Origin: Candidatus Dormiibacterota bacterium
GTDB taxonomy: Bacteria > Chloroflexota > Dormibacteria > Aeolococcales > Bog-877
Length of the DNA stretch: 52,461 nt
Direction: 5' to 3'
Assembly (NCBI GenBank): GCA_027313505.1
Contig: DAHVDN010000016.1
Location: 1 to 52,461 of the forward strand
The notes under the pieces are model-generated. The model made no database searches, had not been told where the DNA came from, and worked only from the letters and a program-made list of their open reading frames with translations. This document shows positions 1 to 7,710 of the stretch, in pieces (the first letter of the stretch is position 1; each line of letters opens with the position of its first letter). Both the position numbers and the translations under genes were made by a program.

Positions 1-32
1 TCGCCCGGGCTGAGGGACACGAGATCAAAAAC

Positions 33-108
33 TGGTGCCGAGGGGCGGGATCGAACCGCCGACACCGGGTTTTTCAGACCCGTGCTCTACCAACTGAGCT
101 ACCTCGGC
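33..108 (-). tRNA. tRNA-Phe (anticodon GAA), CCA encoded
   Basis: Read on the minus strand, this folds as a complete cloverleaf. It has a 7-bp acceptor stem (GCCGAGG with CCTCGGC), a D-arm containing AGTTGGTAGA, an anticodon stem CGGGT/ACCCG with loop CTGAAAA giving anticodon GAA, a TTCGATC T-loop and discriminator A. A genomic CCA follows at 33-35. It is the leftmost feature and is transcribed away from galE. Confidence 0.97.
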
Positions 109-358
109 TCGGAGCCGTCCGGTTTGGACCTAGCAGGGTTGCAACCGATCTCGTTCGGCTGAGCCACGGGACAGTCTAACCTGTCGGTAGTTGATGCCCG
201 AGGTGTCTGACAGGCATGCCAAAGTGACGATTGGCGCTCCTGGCTGCTGACAGGGATCAGAACGGCGGGTCGCTCGCCCGGGCATCAGCGGATCGCTGAT
301 ACTCGGGGAGCTACGGCTAGGCGGGGCCATCGTCAATCAATGCCAACGGGAGGCCTTA

Positions 359-1381
359 GTGAAGGTTCTGGTGGTCGGGGGAGCCGGTTACATTGGGAGC
401 GTTGTCTCCAGCAGGCTGCTGGCCGCCGGGCACGAGGTGGTCGTGCTGGATGACCTGTCGTCCGGCCACCACGATGCCGTGGCCCCAGGAGCGGAGTTCG
501 TCAGGGCCAGCGTCCAAGACGACAGGGCCGTCTCCACGGCCCTGAACGATGGGGTGGGGGTGGTTATGCACTTCGCGGCCAGATCTCTGGTCGGTGAATC
601 GGTGCTGCACCCGGAGCTGTACTGGTCTACCAACGTCCAGGGGACGCGTGCACTGCTAGATGCGATGCGCCGAGCCGGCACTCGTCGACTGGTCTTCTCG
701 TCCACCGCTGCGACCTATGGCGAGCCAGGCTCGCTGCCCATCGAAGAGGACGCGGTTCCCAGGCCCACCAGCCCCTACGGCAGGTCCAAGCTGGCAGTCG
801 ACCTCATGATCGAAGATGACTCCCTAGCCCATGGTCTGAGTGCTGTAAGTCTCCGCTACTTCAACGTTGCCGGTGCCATCGAGGGCGCCGGCGAGCGCCA
901 TGATCCTGAGACCCATCTAATCCCCAATGTCCTGCGAGTCGCCGCAGGGGAGGTGGAGGCGCTTGCGGTCTTCGGAGATGACTATTCGACCCCTGACGGC
1001 ACCTGCATTCGCGACTACATTCACGTGGACGACTTGGCGACCGCGCATCTGCTGGCGCTTGAGGCCACCGGTCCCGACGGTGCGGTCGGAGCCGGCAGAC
1101 ATCGGGTATACAACTTGGGAAATGGCAACGGCTTTTCAGTACGGGAGGTCCTGGACACCGCCCGCCGGGTAACTGGGCATCCCATCCCTACCATGCAGGC
1201 CGATCGTCGCCCCGGCGACCCCGCCATCCTGGTCGCCTCAAGTCAAAGGATCAGGGCCGAATTGGGATGGGAGCCCCGCCGTCCGGGGCTGGAGGAGATG
1301 GTGACCGACGCTTGGCGGTTTGTGCAGAACCGTGGGCGCGAGCGCCACAGTCGAGGCCCGGCGGTTGAGAAAGAGATTTAA
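359..1381 (+). CDS. galE: UDP-glucose 4-epimerase (GalE-type extended SDR)
   Basis: It interconverts UDP-glucose and UDP-galactose in the cytoplasm using bound NAD. The 340-aa product opens with the Rossmann motif GGAGYIGS (about residues 7-14). It carries the catalytic serine in FSSTAATYG and the YGRSK (YxxxK) pair near residue 140, then the GalE-type NVAGA and CIRDYIHVDDL segments. The length is normal for GalE. The GTG start is chosen because GGGAGG lies at 348-353, five bases upstream. It is not obviously in an operon: the next gene is on the opposite strand. Related NDP-sugar epimerases cannot be excluded, but the C-terminal half is GalE-like. Confidence 0.93.
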   Translation: MKVLVVGGAGYIGSVVSSRLLAAGHEVVVLDDLSSGHHDAVAPGAEFVRASVQDDRAVSTALNDGVGVVMHFAARSLVGESVLHPELYWSTNVQGTRALLDAMRRAGTRRLVFSSTAATYGEPGSLPIEEDAVPRPTSPYGRSKLAVDLMIEDDSLAHGLSAVSLRYFNVAGAIEGAGERHDPETHLIPNVLRVAAGEVEALAVFGDDYSTPDGTCIRDYIHVDDLATAHLLALEATGPDGAVGAGRHRVYNLGNGNGFSVREVLDTARRVTGHPIPTMQADRRPGDPAILVASSQRIRAELGWEPRRPGLEEMVTDAWRFVQNRGRERHSRGPAVEKEI

Positions 1382-1441
1382 CTCCTGCTGATAAGGATCA
1401 CTTTGAGTAGCGGTGTCGCGTGGGACCGTCGCGCCAGGGCG

Positions 1442-2179
1442 TCACAGCAGTGGTTGATGCTCAGCAAGGCGGGCTTGGCTCTCGGAGATGTAGCCATCTA
1501 GTGCCATCTGTTCCAGGACATCTTCGCGGCGCACTCGAGCCGCTTGGGGGTGGGTGATAGGGTCCAGTAATGCCGGGCCCTGAGGCAGTCCCGCCAGAAG
1601 CGCGAGTTGAGCGAGTGTGTCCTTGCTCAATGCGCGATGGAAGTAGGTGACACTAGCTTGGGACATCCCAACTGTGCCCTCTCCAAGCCGCACCTGGGAT
1701 AGGTAGGCGTCCAAGACCTGCGTCTTGGTCAGATGGTCTTCAATTTTGAGAGCCAGAACGATGTCCCACCACCGGCCCCAGATGGATCGATCAGAACCGT
1801 TTAGGTAGATGTCCTCGGCCAGCTGCTCGGTGATCGTGGATCCGCCTTGGCATTTACAGAGATGTATGAGATCAAAGCCGGCAGCGCGCACCAGCCCCTC
1901 CAGGTTCACCCCGTGGTCTGTGAAAAAGGTCTGGTCCTCCATGGCTACGAGCGCGTCCACCAGGTAGTGGGGGACCTCTTTGGCGGACAGCGGAGAGGTG
2001 TTGTGGGCTGTGTCCAGCTCTGCCACTCGGCCGAGGAGGTCTCGGGTCGTTGGGGTGACGATCCAGGTGACAGCGAATAGGCTCGTGGCCACCACCGCCA
2101 GGCCGGCCAGCCACCAGCGGAACCGTGGCCCCAGTAGCCGCCGCAGGGTTACCCTACGACCGTGGGCTGGATCTTCCAT
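1442..2179 (-). CDS. monofunctional biosynthetic peptidoglycan glycosyltransferase (GT51)
   Basis: It polymerises lipid II into glycan strands at the outer face of the membrane. The 245-aa product (ATG at 2179) has one N-terminal membrane segment (about residues 21-41). GT51 motif 1 follows as MEDQTFFTDHG with the catalytic Glu near residue 81, then motif 2 GGSTITEQ and the later KIEDHLTK segment with the second acidic residue. There is no transpeptidase domain, so it resembles MtgA rather than a class A PBP. The second Q of the usual STITQQ motif is Q but the first is E, an uncommon change. The reading frame extends further upstream, but that part overlaps a possible divergent membrane ORF and has no clear ribosome site, so the start is uncertain. 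Confidence 0.85.
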   Translation of the reverse strand: MEDPAHGRRVTLRRLLGPRFRWWLAGLAVVATSLFAVTWIVTPTTRDLLGRVAELDTAHNTSPLSAKEVPHYLVDALVAMEDQTFFTDHGVNLEGLVRAAGFDLIHLCKCQGGSTITEQLAEDIYLNGSDRSIWGRWWDIVLALKIEDHLTKTQVLDAYLSQVRLGEGTVGMSQASVTYFHRALSKDTLAQLALLAGLPQGPALLDPITHPQAARVRREDVLEQMALDGYISESQARLAEHQPLL

Positions 2180-2347
2180 CTGCCGCGACTGTACTTGGCG
2201 CTGACCGCCGCAGGCCTCTTTGTGGTCGCCGTCGCGCTCTCTTGGTCCCAAGGTGCCGATCATCTATGGGTCCAGGGGGTCTCCTCTGTCCTGGCCCTGG
2301 CCGCCTTCGGGCTGGCGGCCCGAGCGGCGATGGGGAAGCCGATCTAG
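2162..2347 (+). CDS. possible small two-helix membrane protein
   Basis: This is a 61-codon frame with a GTG start whose product has two hydrophobic stretches (about residues 8-26 and 36-54) separated by a short polar loop, and a basic tail. No family is recognised. Its first codons overlap the proposed start of the divergent glycosyltransferase by 18 bp, and no convincing ribosome site precedes it. It could equally be part of the leader region of the cold-shock gene. It is kept because the hydrophobic pattern is unlike a random shadow frame. Confidence 0.35.
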   Translation: MGWIFHLPRLYLALTAAGLFVVAVALSWSQGADHLWVQGVSSVLALAAFGLAARAAMGKPI

Positions 2348-2509
2348 CCGCCCCAGCTCCGACCGCCTCGGAAGAGTCTACCGGCGGACCGGAGACGGCC
2401 CCGGGAAGGCAAACGGCTCACCGGAAGCTCCTTTGAGACGCCCTCGCCAGGTTGTGGTAGAGTTCAAGGTGCTTCACGCCGTTCGTGTGGGGCCGTTCGC
2501 CGTCGCTTC

Positions 2510-2545
2510 CCTCGCGAGCCGGTCGATCGCCTAAGGCTCGCGAGG
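2510..2545 (+). promoter_or_regulatory. leader hairpin upstream of cold-shock gene
   Basis: CCTCGCGAGCC (2510-2520) and GGCTCGCGAGG (2535-2545) are perfect 11-bp inverted repeats around a 14-base loop. The hairpin ends 18 bases before the GGGAG ribosome site of the cold-shock gene. There is no T-tract after it, so a regulatory or mRNA-stability role in the leader is more likely than termination. This role is inferred. Confidence 0.6.
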
Positions 2546-2575
2546 ATGGCCGCATGGCGGCACGGGAGATTGCAG

Positions 2576-2773
2576 ATGCCGATCGGAACAATCAAGTCAG
2601 TCAACGAGCGTGGTTTTGGCTTTCTGGCCGCTGAGGACGGAGTGGAGTACTTCTTCCATCGTTCCAGCGTTGAGGGTGGCGCTTTTGAGCAGCTCACCCG
2701 CGGGTCTCAGGTTGAGTTTGAGATCGAGCCCAGCACCAGAGGGCCTCGGGCAGGGCGCGTCCGCGCAGCCTGA
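2576..2773 (+). CDS. cold-shock domain protein (CspA family)
   Basis: This is a single-stranded nucleic-acid-binding protein of the cold-shock/RNA-chaperone family. The 65-aa product is one OB-fold with RNP1-like RGFGFL (residues 12-17) and RNP2-like YFFHRS (25-30), preceded by the usual GTIKSVNE opening. The ATG at 2576 is preferred over one 30 bases upstream because it gives the canonical N-terminus and has GGGAG at 2564-2568. The stop overlaps the start of the next ORF (TGATG). A leader of more than 60 bases with a strong hairpin precedes it, as is common for csp genes. Confidence 0.93.
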   Translation: MPIGTIKSVNERGFGFLAAEDGVEYFFHRSSVEGGAFEQLTRGSQVEFEIEPSTRGPRAGRVRAA

Positions 2774-3198
2774 TGGTTGCGCAGGCCGTCGGCAAGCCGC
2801 CGGTCCAGCGTCCCTTTCGTCGCCTCCATCCGGACCTCCCGCCGGCTCGTAATTCGCTGTACGATCCCTGGCAGTGTGGGTTCCTGCATGACGGACGTCG
2901 GAAGACCTGTCTATTTGACGTGAGAGACGCCCAGCGCGCAATGCGCGCGCTGGGTTTCCCTCAGGATCTGTGGGCGCCTCTGGGGGAGGCCCGGATTGGA
3001 CATGATGAGTTCCTTCGCCATGTCTCTGCGGTCCATGACGCGCTGTCGATCCATGCCGATACGGCAGAGGCACGGCGGCGGTCGATGGTCCCTTCCGCAG
3101 TTCGGATAGTCCAGAACTATCTGGGGTGGGCCGACCGCGTCTGCACCCATGGCACCGGAGTGGTCGAGACGGATGACCGTCGGCGACCAATCCCCTGA
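2773..3198 (+). CDS. hypothetical protein, translationally coupled to csp
   Basis: The 141-aa product is not recognised. It begins in a TGATG overlap with the cold-shock gene and ends seven bases before the thioredoxin-like gene, so position supports a real, co-transcribed gene. It is rich in Arg and His, with no signal peptide, membrane segment or metal motif. The central part (about residues 45-105) looks helical and acidic/basic mixed, and the last 20 residues are low complexity. A long frame also exists on the opposite strand (2597-3337), but it is Arg/Pro-rich and looks like a shadow. Confidence 0.5.
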   Translation: MVAQAVGKPPVQRPFRRLHPDLPPARNSLYDPWQCGFLHDGRRKTCLFDVRDAQRAMRALGFPQDLWAPLGEARIGHDEFLRHVSAVHDALSIHADTAEARRRSMVPSAVRIVQNYLGWADRVCTHGTGVVETDDRRRPIP

Positions 3199-3205
3199 TT
3201 CCCGT

Positions 3206-3976
3206 ATGAGCACATCGGCGCCCGCCATGCGGATGGCGGTGGACGCAGCCAGCTTCGAGACCGAGGTGGTCGAGCGCTCCTACGAGTTTCCAGTCGTGGT
3301 CGACTTCTGGGCCAGCTGGTGTGGGCCGTGTCGTCAACTTGGCCCGGTGCTGGAGGCGGAGGTCGATGCCTTGGCGGGCGCGGTTTTGCTACGCACCCTG
3401 GACGTCGACGCGAATGGGGAGCTGGCACAGAGGTTTGCCGTCCGAGGAATTCCCGCGGTGAAGGCCTTCAGCAACGGAGTCGTGAAGGCAGAGTTTGTGG
3501 GGGCTCAGCCCGCGTCGATGGTGCGGTCATTTTTGGGAGGTCTTTTCCCTTCAGTGGCAGACCAGCTCACCGAGCGCGGTGACGAAGGCTCTTTGCGGGA
3601 AGCCTTGCTCACCGATCCCTCTCATCTGACCGCCCGAAGAGCGCTGGCGATCCTGCTCATCGCTGAGGGCCGTCATGGGGAGGCACGAGAGCTGGCTCAA
3701 CAGGCTCCCCAGGATTGGCGCTGCGCCGGGTTGGCCTCCTGGGCTGGGCTGTGCCAGTCCTTTGACCATACGCCTGACGAGGCCGCCATGCTGGTGGCAC
3801 TCGCCGCTGGCGATCTGGTCGACGCCCAGGAGCATGCGATCGAGGCCATGCGGGCAGCCTCCGGAGAGCGGCGCGAACTTCTGCGCCGAATCACCCTGTT
3901 CGCGTTCGCTGAGCTCGGTCCAGACCACCCCGCGGTCATTTCTGGGCGCGCAAGGATGGCAGCCGTTCTCTACTGA
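3206..3976 (+). CDS. thioredoxin-TPR protein, YbbN/CnoX-like
   Basis: The 256-aa protein has an N-terminal thioredoxin fold with the active site WCGPC (residues 38-42, C39 and C42) and the GIPAVKAF cis-proline segment. Its roughly 130-residue C-terminal half is helical and looks like degenerate TPR repeats (LTARRALAILLIAEGRHGEA and later). This architecture is that of YbbN/CnoX proteins, which protect proteins from oxidation and hand clients to chaperones. E. coli YbbN has SxxC instead, so this homologue is expected to keep disulfide oxidoreductase activity. The start is uncertain: ATG 3206 is used, with alternatives at 3227 and 3233. No strong ribosome site is visible. Confidence 0.85.
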   Translation: MSTSAPAMRMAVDAASFETEVVERSYEFPVVVDFWASWCGPCRQLGPVLEAEVDALAGAVLLRTLDVDANGELAQRFAVRGIPAVKAFSNGVVKAEFVGAQPASMVRSFLGGLFPSVADQLTERGDEGSLREALLTDPSHLTARRALAILLIAEGRHGEARELAQQAPQDWRCAGLASWAGLCQSFDHTPDEAAMLVALAAGDLVDAQEHAIEAMRAASGERRELLRRITLFAFAELGPDHPAVISGRARMAAVLY

Positions 3977-4078
3977 CCGGGTCGGCGTCCTCGATGTCGT
4001 CGCGGCATCTGAGACAGGTCGGAATTCCTGACCGCGTGCTTTGATAGCGGGACTAGTCAAGGCTTCTGGGGGAACTCC

Positions 4079-4426
4079 ATGGGATATCTGAAGGGATTCG
4101 GTCATGGCTTGGTTGCGGGTGTGGTGGTCGGTGTCTTGGTGGCGCCGCGGCCGGGGCGTGAGACCCGGGCCCTCATCCAGGCTAAGTACCTTAAAACCAG
4201 GCGCACTACTCGAGGGATGGTCACCAAGGCCCAATCCGGGTGGAATGCCGCTCAGCCGGCGATCTCGGTGGCCAGGCAGGTTGCCGGCTCGGCCGGGCGG
4301 GCCGTCGAGCCGCTGGGGAAGAGTGCGGGGCTCAAGGTCGCAGAGCTTACCGGGCGCACCCGCTCCGAGACGCCATCCGGTCCATTCTTCTCGACCGGCA
4401 CCTCGGTCAACGGAGATGGCAGTTGA
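4079..4426 (+). CDS. YtxH-like membrane protein
   Basis: The 115-aa protein begins with a Gly-rich hydrophobic segment, GFGHGLVAGVVVGVLVAP, followed at once by RPGRETR. This is the YtxH-family signature, where a glycine-zipper helix is followed by APxxGxxTR. The rest is a predicted amphipathic helical stretch (about residues 45-95) and a Ser/Gly tail. Family members are small stress-associated membrane proteins of unclear function. GGGGGA at 4068-4073 supports the ATG start. Its stop overlaps the TTG start of a second YtxH-like gene. Confidence 0.75.
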   Translation: MGYLKGFGHGLVAGVVVGVLVAPRPGRETRALIQAKYLKTRRTTRGMVTKAQSGWNAAQPAISVARQVAGSAGRAVEPLGKSAGLKVAELTGRTRSETPSGPFFSTGTSVNGDGS

Positions 4427-4695
4427 CCGATGAGCGAACTCCGGGAGAACGGATCGGCGCGTTCTTTGTGGCGATCGACGAGGAGATCCTTCGCCCCCTG
4501 CGTAGGTACCAGAAAGGCTTCCGACGCGGGCTTCTCGTCGGGTGTCTTGCCGGTTTGCTGCTCACCCCCACCGCGGGGAGTCAGGTGCGACTAAGGTTGG
4601 GGCGGATCTTCGGATTCGTTGTGAGCCGGCGACGCAATCGACTGACGCGGGGCTTATCGACCGCCAGCGCTAAGCGCTCGCCTCTGCGACGATGA
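4423..4695 (+). CDS. second small YtxH-like membrane protein
   Basis: The 90-aa product is proposed to start at TTG 4423, which forms a TTGA overlap with the stop of the preceding YtxH-like gene and has GGAG at 4412-4415. It contains GFRRGLLVGCLAGLLLTP followed by TAGSQVRLRLG. This is a weaker copy of the same glycine-zipper/APxxG motif as its neighbour, with a basic C-terminal tail. The frame is open 61 codons further upstream, but that part is antisense-like, Arg-rich sequence inside the previous gene. It overlaps the Fe-S carrier gene tail to tail by 26 bp. Confidence 0.6.
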   Translation: MTDERTPGERIGAFFVAIDEEILRPLRRYQKGFRRGLLVGCLAGLLLTPTAGSQVRLRLGRIFGFVVSRRRNRLTRGLSTASAKRSPLRR

Positions 4696-5077
4696 CCCCC
4701 TCGCCAGCCTCCGACTCCATGGCGTCTGCTCCCTGCCCTGGGTAGTCCGCCATGAAGGACGTGCCACACCCGCAGGCATTCCGAGCGCGGGGATTCGCCA
4801 GTCGGAATCCTCGACCGCGATAGCTGTCCTCGAAGTCAAGGATGGAACCGGCGACCAGGGGCAGGCCGTCTTCTTGGATGACCACGCAAACGCCCTCCGC
4901 CTCGACCACCACGTCGTCCGGCTCGGAGCTATCCTCCAGGTCGAAGAACAGCTTGAACCCCCGGCAGCCGCCGAGACGGACATCGACCCTGAAGACGGCC
5001 TCCGCACGCTGGTCGCGCTCTTTCCAGGCGCGAATTTCCTCGAGCGCATCTCGGGTCACCAGCAATGCCTCGGCCAT
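4670..5077 (-). CDS. A-type iron-sulfur carrier (ErpA/IscA/HesB family)
   Basis: It carries and delivers Fe-S clusters to apo-targets in the cytoplasm. The 135-aa product has the family's three cluster ligands: C38 in GGCRGF, and C102/C104 in NACGCG. The intervening beta-rich region contains the SILDFEDSYRGRGFRLANP segment, a good match to the HesB fold. The last 30 residues are an acidic extension. It stands alone, divergent from the MOSC gene with only 11 bp between start codons. A second family member lies at 10026, so the two probably serve different targets. Confidence 0.9.
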   Translation of the reverse strand: MAEALLVTRDALEEIRAWKERDQRAEAVFRVDVRLGGCRGFKLFFDLEDSSEPDDVVVEAEGVCVVIQEDGLPLVAGSILDFEDSYRGRGFRLANPRARNACGCGTSFMADYPGQGADAMESEAGEGVIVAEASA

Positions 5078-5088
5078 GGGGTGATTCT

Positions 5089-5811
5089 ATGCCACTTCTC
5101 CAGGACGACCTGTCCACTAACCTAGGTGCGGTGGAGATCGCAGAGGTTTGGCGGTACCCGGTGAAGTCGATGGCGGGGGAGCGCGTCGGTCGAGTCGACC
5201 TCACCAGAGCCGGCCTGCCCCGAGACAGGGGAATCGCGGTCTTCGACCCAAGGGGCACGCGTCCGACCCATCCCGTCAGCGCCCGTCAGCTGCCAGCGCT
5301 GCTCAGTTTTAGGGCGATTCTGTTGCATGGGGAGGTGCTGGTCGCCGGCCCCAATCTGCCCCAGAGCCCCTGGAGCGAACCTCAGGTGGTGCGGAGACTG
5401 GCCGAGGTGTGCGATCGACAGCTGAAGATTGCCGCCGTCGACGGCGGTGCCTTCGATGACTCTCCCATTCATGTCGTGGCCCTTTCCACAGTTGAGCACC
5501 TGAGCCAAGAGCTGGGGCGGGTGGTTGACCACCGCCGGTTCCGAGCCAACCTGTATCTCAGGGTCAACCCGGATGAGAGGCGATGTGAACCAGAGTGGGT
5601 GGGACGCCAACTACACTTCGGGAAGACGGCCTTGGCGGTCGAGCGGGAGTGTCCGCGCTGCGTGGTCACGACCCGAGATCCGGACACCAATCAGAGCTGG
5701 CCGAAGCTGCTGCGGCACCTGGCCGCGACCAGAGACGCCATGGTGGGGGCTTACTGCAGGGTGGATCGGCCGGGGCCTCTGGAAGAGGGGCTGTCTGGCA
5801 CCGTCAGCTGA
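5089..5811 (+). CDS. MOSC domain protein (YcbX/mARC-like)
   Basis: The 240-aa product has the MOSC N-terminal beta-barrel signature WRYPVKSMAGE (about residues 20-30) followed by the MOSC domain, with the conserved cysteine region ECPRCVVTTRD that in mARC-type proteins ligates the molybdenum cofactor. The function is probably a Moco-binding reductase or sulfur-carrier enzyme, with substrate unknown. Moco genes moaD/moaE and a sulfite-oxidase-like protein elsewhere in the window make Moco use plausible. ATG 5089 is preferred over 5065 because the upstream part overlaps the divergent gene's start. No ferredoxin domain is present. Confidence 0.87.
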   Translation: MPLLQDDLSTNLGAVEIAEVWRYPVKSMAGERVGRVDLTRAGLPRDRGIAVFDPRGTRPTHPVSARQLPALLSFRAILLHGEVLVAGPNLPQSPWSEPQVVRRLAEVCDRQLKIAAVDGGAFDDSPIHVVALSTVEHLSQELGRVVDHRRFRANLYLRVNPDERRCEPEWVGRQLHFGKTALAVERECPRCVVTTRDPDTNQSWPKLLRHLAATRDAMVGAYCRVDRPGPLEEGLSGTVS

Positions 5812-5844
5812 GCTGACACGCCCTTCCTTCGAAGCTCGTTCGGA

Positions 5845-5850
5845 TAATCT
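5845..5850 (+). promoter_or_regulatory. -10 element TAATCT for a leaderless transcript
   Basis: TAATCT is followed by exactly six bases and then the GTG start at 5857. This is the actinobacterial leaderless arrangement, where the transcription start coincides with the start codon. No ribosome-binding site is needed and none is well placed. No convincing -35 is seen. Confidence 0.6.
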
Positions 5851-5856
5851 GTTGGG

Positions 5857-6297
5857 GTGACAATCCCCAGCGCGGAGGCGTCGGCTGCGGAATGGGGCGA
5901 GAGGGCGGTTCCATCTGCTCAGAAGAGGGCTGTGGTGGGCCTGGTCGGGGGAGATCTCATGGCCGCCTCCAGGGTCCGAGCCATTGCGGCAGAGCTGGGC
6001 CACTCGACCAGGGAGGTCAGGACCGAGGCAGACCTAGCCGGCTTGGACCTGCTCTTGGTCGACCTGAACCGCGACCTGGATCGCCAGCTGGTCCGGCTGA
6101 CGGAGCTCATGGCCCCGCAATCCCACCTGCAGGCCATCGGGTTTGGCCCGCATCTGCTGATCGGCGGGATCCGGGAGCGGGCTCGCAGTGCCGGCGCCAC
6201 GCGGGTCGTGGCCAACAGTGCGCTACCAGCTGTGCTGCGGAGGCGCTTGGGCCCAACGAAAGACGCGGTTGGCGATGTGAAGAGCCCCGCTTCATGA
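5857..6297 (+). CDS. pseudo-receiver-like protein
   Basis: The 146-aa protein has a Rossmann-like alternating pattern: VVGLVGGDLMAASRVRAIAAELGH, then LDLLLVDLN, then LQAIGFGPHLL, and finally an ARSAGATRVVANSAL segment. This resembles response-regulator receiver folds seen as stand-alone cytoplasmic proteins in Actinobacteria, but it lacks the acidic pair and clear phospho-acceptor context. It is therefore called a pseudo-receiver. Function is unknown. The stop overlaps the next gene's start (ATGA, 6294-6297), so it is probably co-translated with the amidohydrolase and upstream of hemQ. Confidence 0.7.
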   Translation: MTIPSAEASAAEWGERAVPSAQKRAVVGLVGGDLMAASRVRAIAAELGHSTREVRTEADLAGLDLLLVDLNRDLDRQLVRLTELMAPQSHLQAIGFGPHLLIGGIRERARSAGATRVVANSALPAVLRRRLGPTKDAVGDVKSPAS

Positions 6298-7505
6298 CCC
6301 TCACAGAGCTTCACGACCGGGCCGCCCAGCTGAGCGGCAGCCTGGTCCGAGATCGGCGCCAGCTGCATCAACATCCCGAGCTGTCGGGCCAGGAGACCGG
6401 CACCGCCCGCTACATCTACGACCGCCTGCTCTCTCTCGGGCTGGAACCCCGGCTTCTCCTGGACGACCGCTCGGTCGTCGCCGATATCGGTGACGCGCTG
6501 GGAGGCGGACATCCGCTGCTGCTCCGCGCCGACATCGACGCCCTGCCGATTTTCGAGCGTGGGGAACAGCGGCCCTATCGGTCGCTAGTGGACGGGGTCA
6601 TGCACGCCTGCGGGCACGATGCCCACGTCGCCGTCGCACTGGGGGTTGCGGAGCTTCTGGTCCAACTGCGCGGCCAACTGGCTGGAATGGTGCGGCTGGC
6701 CTTCCAACCGGCCGAGGAGACCGCTGGGGGTGCCGGTCGGATGATCGAGGCGGGGGTGCTTCATGGCCCGGAGATAGAGGGAGCTCTGGGACTGCACATA
6801 TGGAGCGGAGTCGCCGCCGGGACTGTGGGGGTGCGCTCGGGGGCGATATTCGCTTCCGCGGATGAATTCGCGATTCTGATCACGGGCCGGGGGGGCCACG
6901 GTGCCCTACCTCATCAGGCGCTCGACCCGGTTCCGATTGCGAGCATGGTCGTGCTCGCTCTGCAGACCCTCATCTCCCGGGAGACCTCTCCCTTTCAGTC
7001 GGCCGTGGTCACCATCGGCAAGATCGAGGGGGGTCAAGCATTCAATGTGATCCCGGAAACCGTCAGTCTGGTGGGGACGGTGCGGGCCTTCACCAGGGAG
7101 GACCGTGACCGGCTGCTGCGCCGCGTCGGAGAGGTTGCCAGCGGAATAGCCGGGACTTTTGGAGCGACGGCGACGATGGAACGTCGAGCGGGGTGCCCTC
7201 CGGTGATCTCCGACCCCGCCATGGCGGAGCTGGTGCGCTCGGCTGTACTGGCCAGCCCGGGGGTGGATCTGGTCGAGCCCGAGCCGCTCACAGTTGGGGA
7301 CGATATGGCGCTGTTCTTGGAGTCGGTTCCGGGTTGCTACTTCCTCCTCGGCGGCGGAAATCAGCAGGCGGGTATCACCGCCCCGCATCATCACCCGGAG
7401 TTCGATCTCGATGAGGGGTGTCTTCCTGTGGGCGTGGAGGTCATGACCCGGGCTGCCCTCGAGTTCTGCCGGAACGGGGCTGCGGGGACGACTGTTGCTG
7501 AATAA
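6294..7505 (+). CDS. M20D-family amidohydrolase
   Basis: The 403-aa enzyme hydrolyses N-acyl or N-carbamoyl amino acid-type amides; the substrate cannot be told from sequence. Motifs in order are HPELSGQE (about residue 27), RADIDALP, the metal site MHACGHDAH (about 102-110), the catalytic QPAEE, HGALPH in the dimerisation domain, and the late HHHPEFDLDE metal ligand region. This matches the IAA-amino-acid hydrolase/HipO group of dizinc or dimanganese peptidases. The ATG at 6294 overlaps the previous stop. The frame is open further upstream (to 5892), but that part is an out-of-frame copy of the pseudo-receiver gene. Confidence 0.92.
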   Translation: MTLTELHDRAAQLSGSLVRDRRQLHQHPELSGQETGTARYIYDRLLSLGLEPRLLLDDRSVVADIGDALGGGHPLLLRADIDALPIFERGEQRPYRSLVDGVMHACGHDAHVAVALGVAELLVQLRGQLAGMVRLAFQPAEETAGGAGRMIEAGVLHGPEIEGALGLHIWSGVAAGTVGVRSGAIFASADEFAILITGRGGHGALPHQALDPVPIASMVVLALQTLISRETSPFQSAVVTIGKIEGGQAFNVIPETVSLVGTVRAFTREDRDRLLRRVGEVASGIAGTFGATATMERRAGCPPVISDPAMAELVRSAVLASPGVDLVEPEPLTVGDDMALFLESVPGCYFLLGGGNQQAGITAPHHHPEFDLDEGCLPVGVEVMTRAALEFCRNGAAGTTVAE

Positions 7506-7710
7506 CCCACCGCCGGACAGCTGCGATGGTTGTGGAGCCCAGGTGGCGATATGGAACCGTGTGGATGGAGCATCTAGTTTGGTTGAGCTTGAGGACGGCC
7601 GGGTGGTGACAAGAGGTGGAGCGGTCCAGGTATGCCGTCGCTGCGGGCATACTGTCCCTATCTCCACAGAGGGGCTCCACCACTCCTGGTTCGAGCCAGC
7701 TAGACGATGA
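7495..7710 (+). CDS. small zinc-ribbon protein
   Basis: The 71-aa product has two CxxC knuckles, CDGCG (about residues 10-14) and VCRRCGH (about 46-52). They are separated by a beta-rich stretch, as in a zinc ribbon. The TTG start at 7495 lies inside the end of the amidohydrolase gene with GGGGAC just upstream. The stop overlaps the start of hemQ (ATGA, 7707-7710). No specific family is recognised. The position between an amidohydrolase and hemQ, with overlaps on both sides, argues that it is real. Confidence 0.65.
   Translation: MLNNPPPDSCDGCGAQVAIWNRVDGASSLVELEDGRVVTRGGAVQVCRRCGHTVPISTEGLHHSWFEPARR

Noticed and set aside
2597..3337. 246-codon minus-strand frame opposite csp and the hypothetical gene
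   Set aside because: It overlaps the recognisable cold-shock gene and is low-complexity Arg/Pro sequence without motifs.
5892..6293. N-terminal extension of the M20 amidohydrolase by 134 residues
   Set aside because: The extension is an out-of-frame reading of the pseudo-receiver gene. The ATGA overlap at 6294 and the canonical N-terminus favour the short form.
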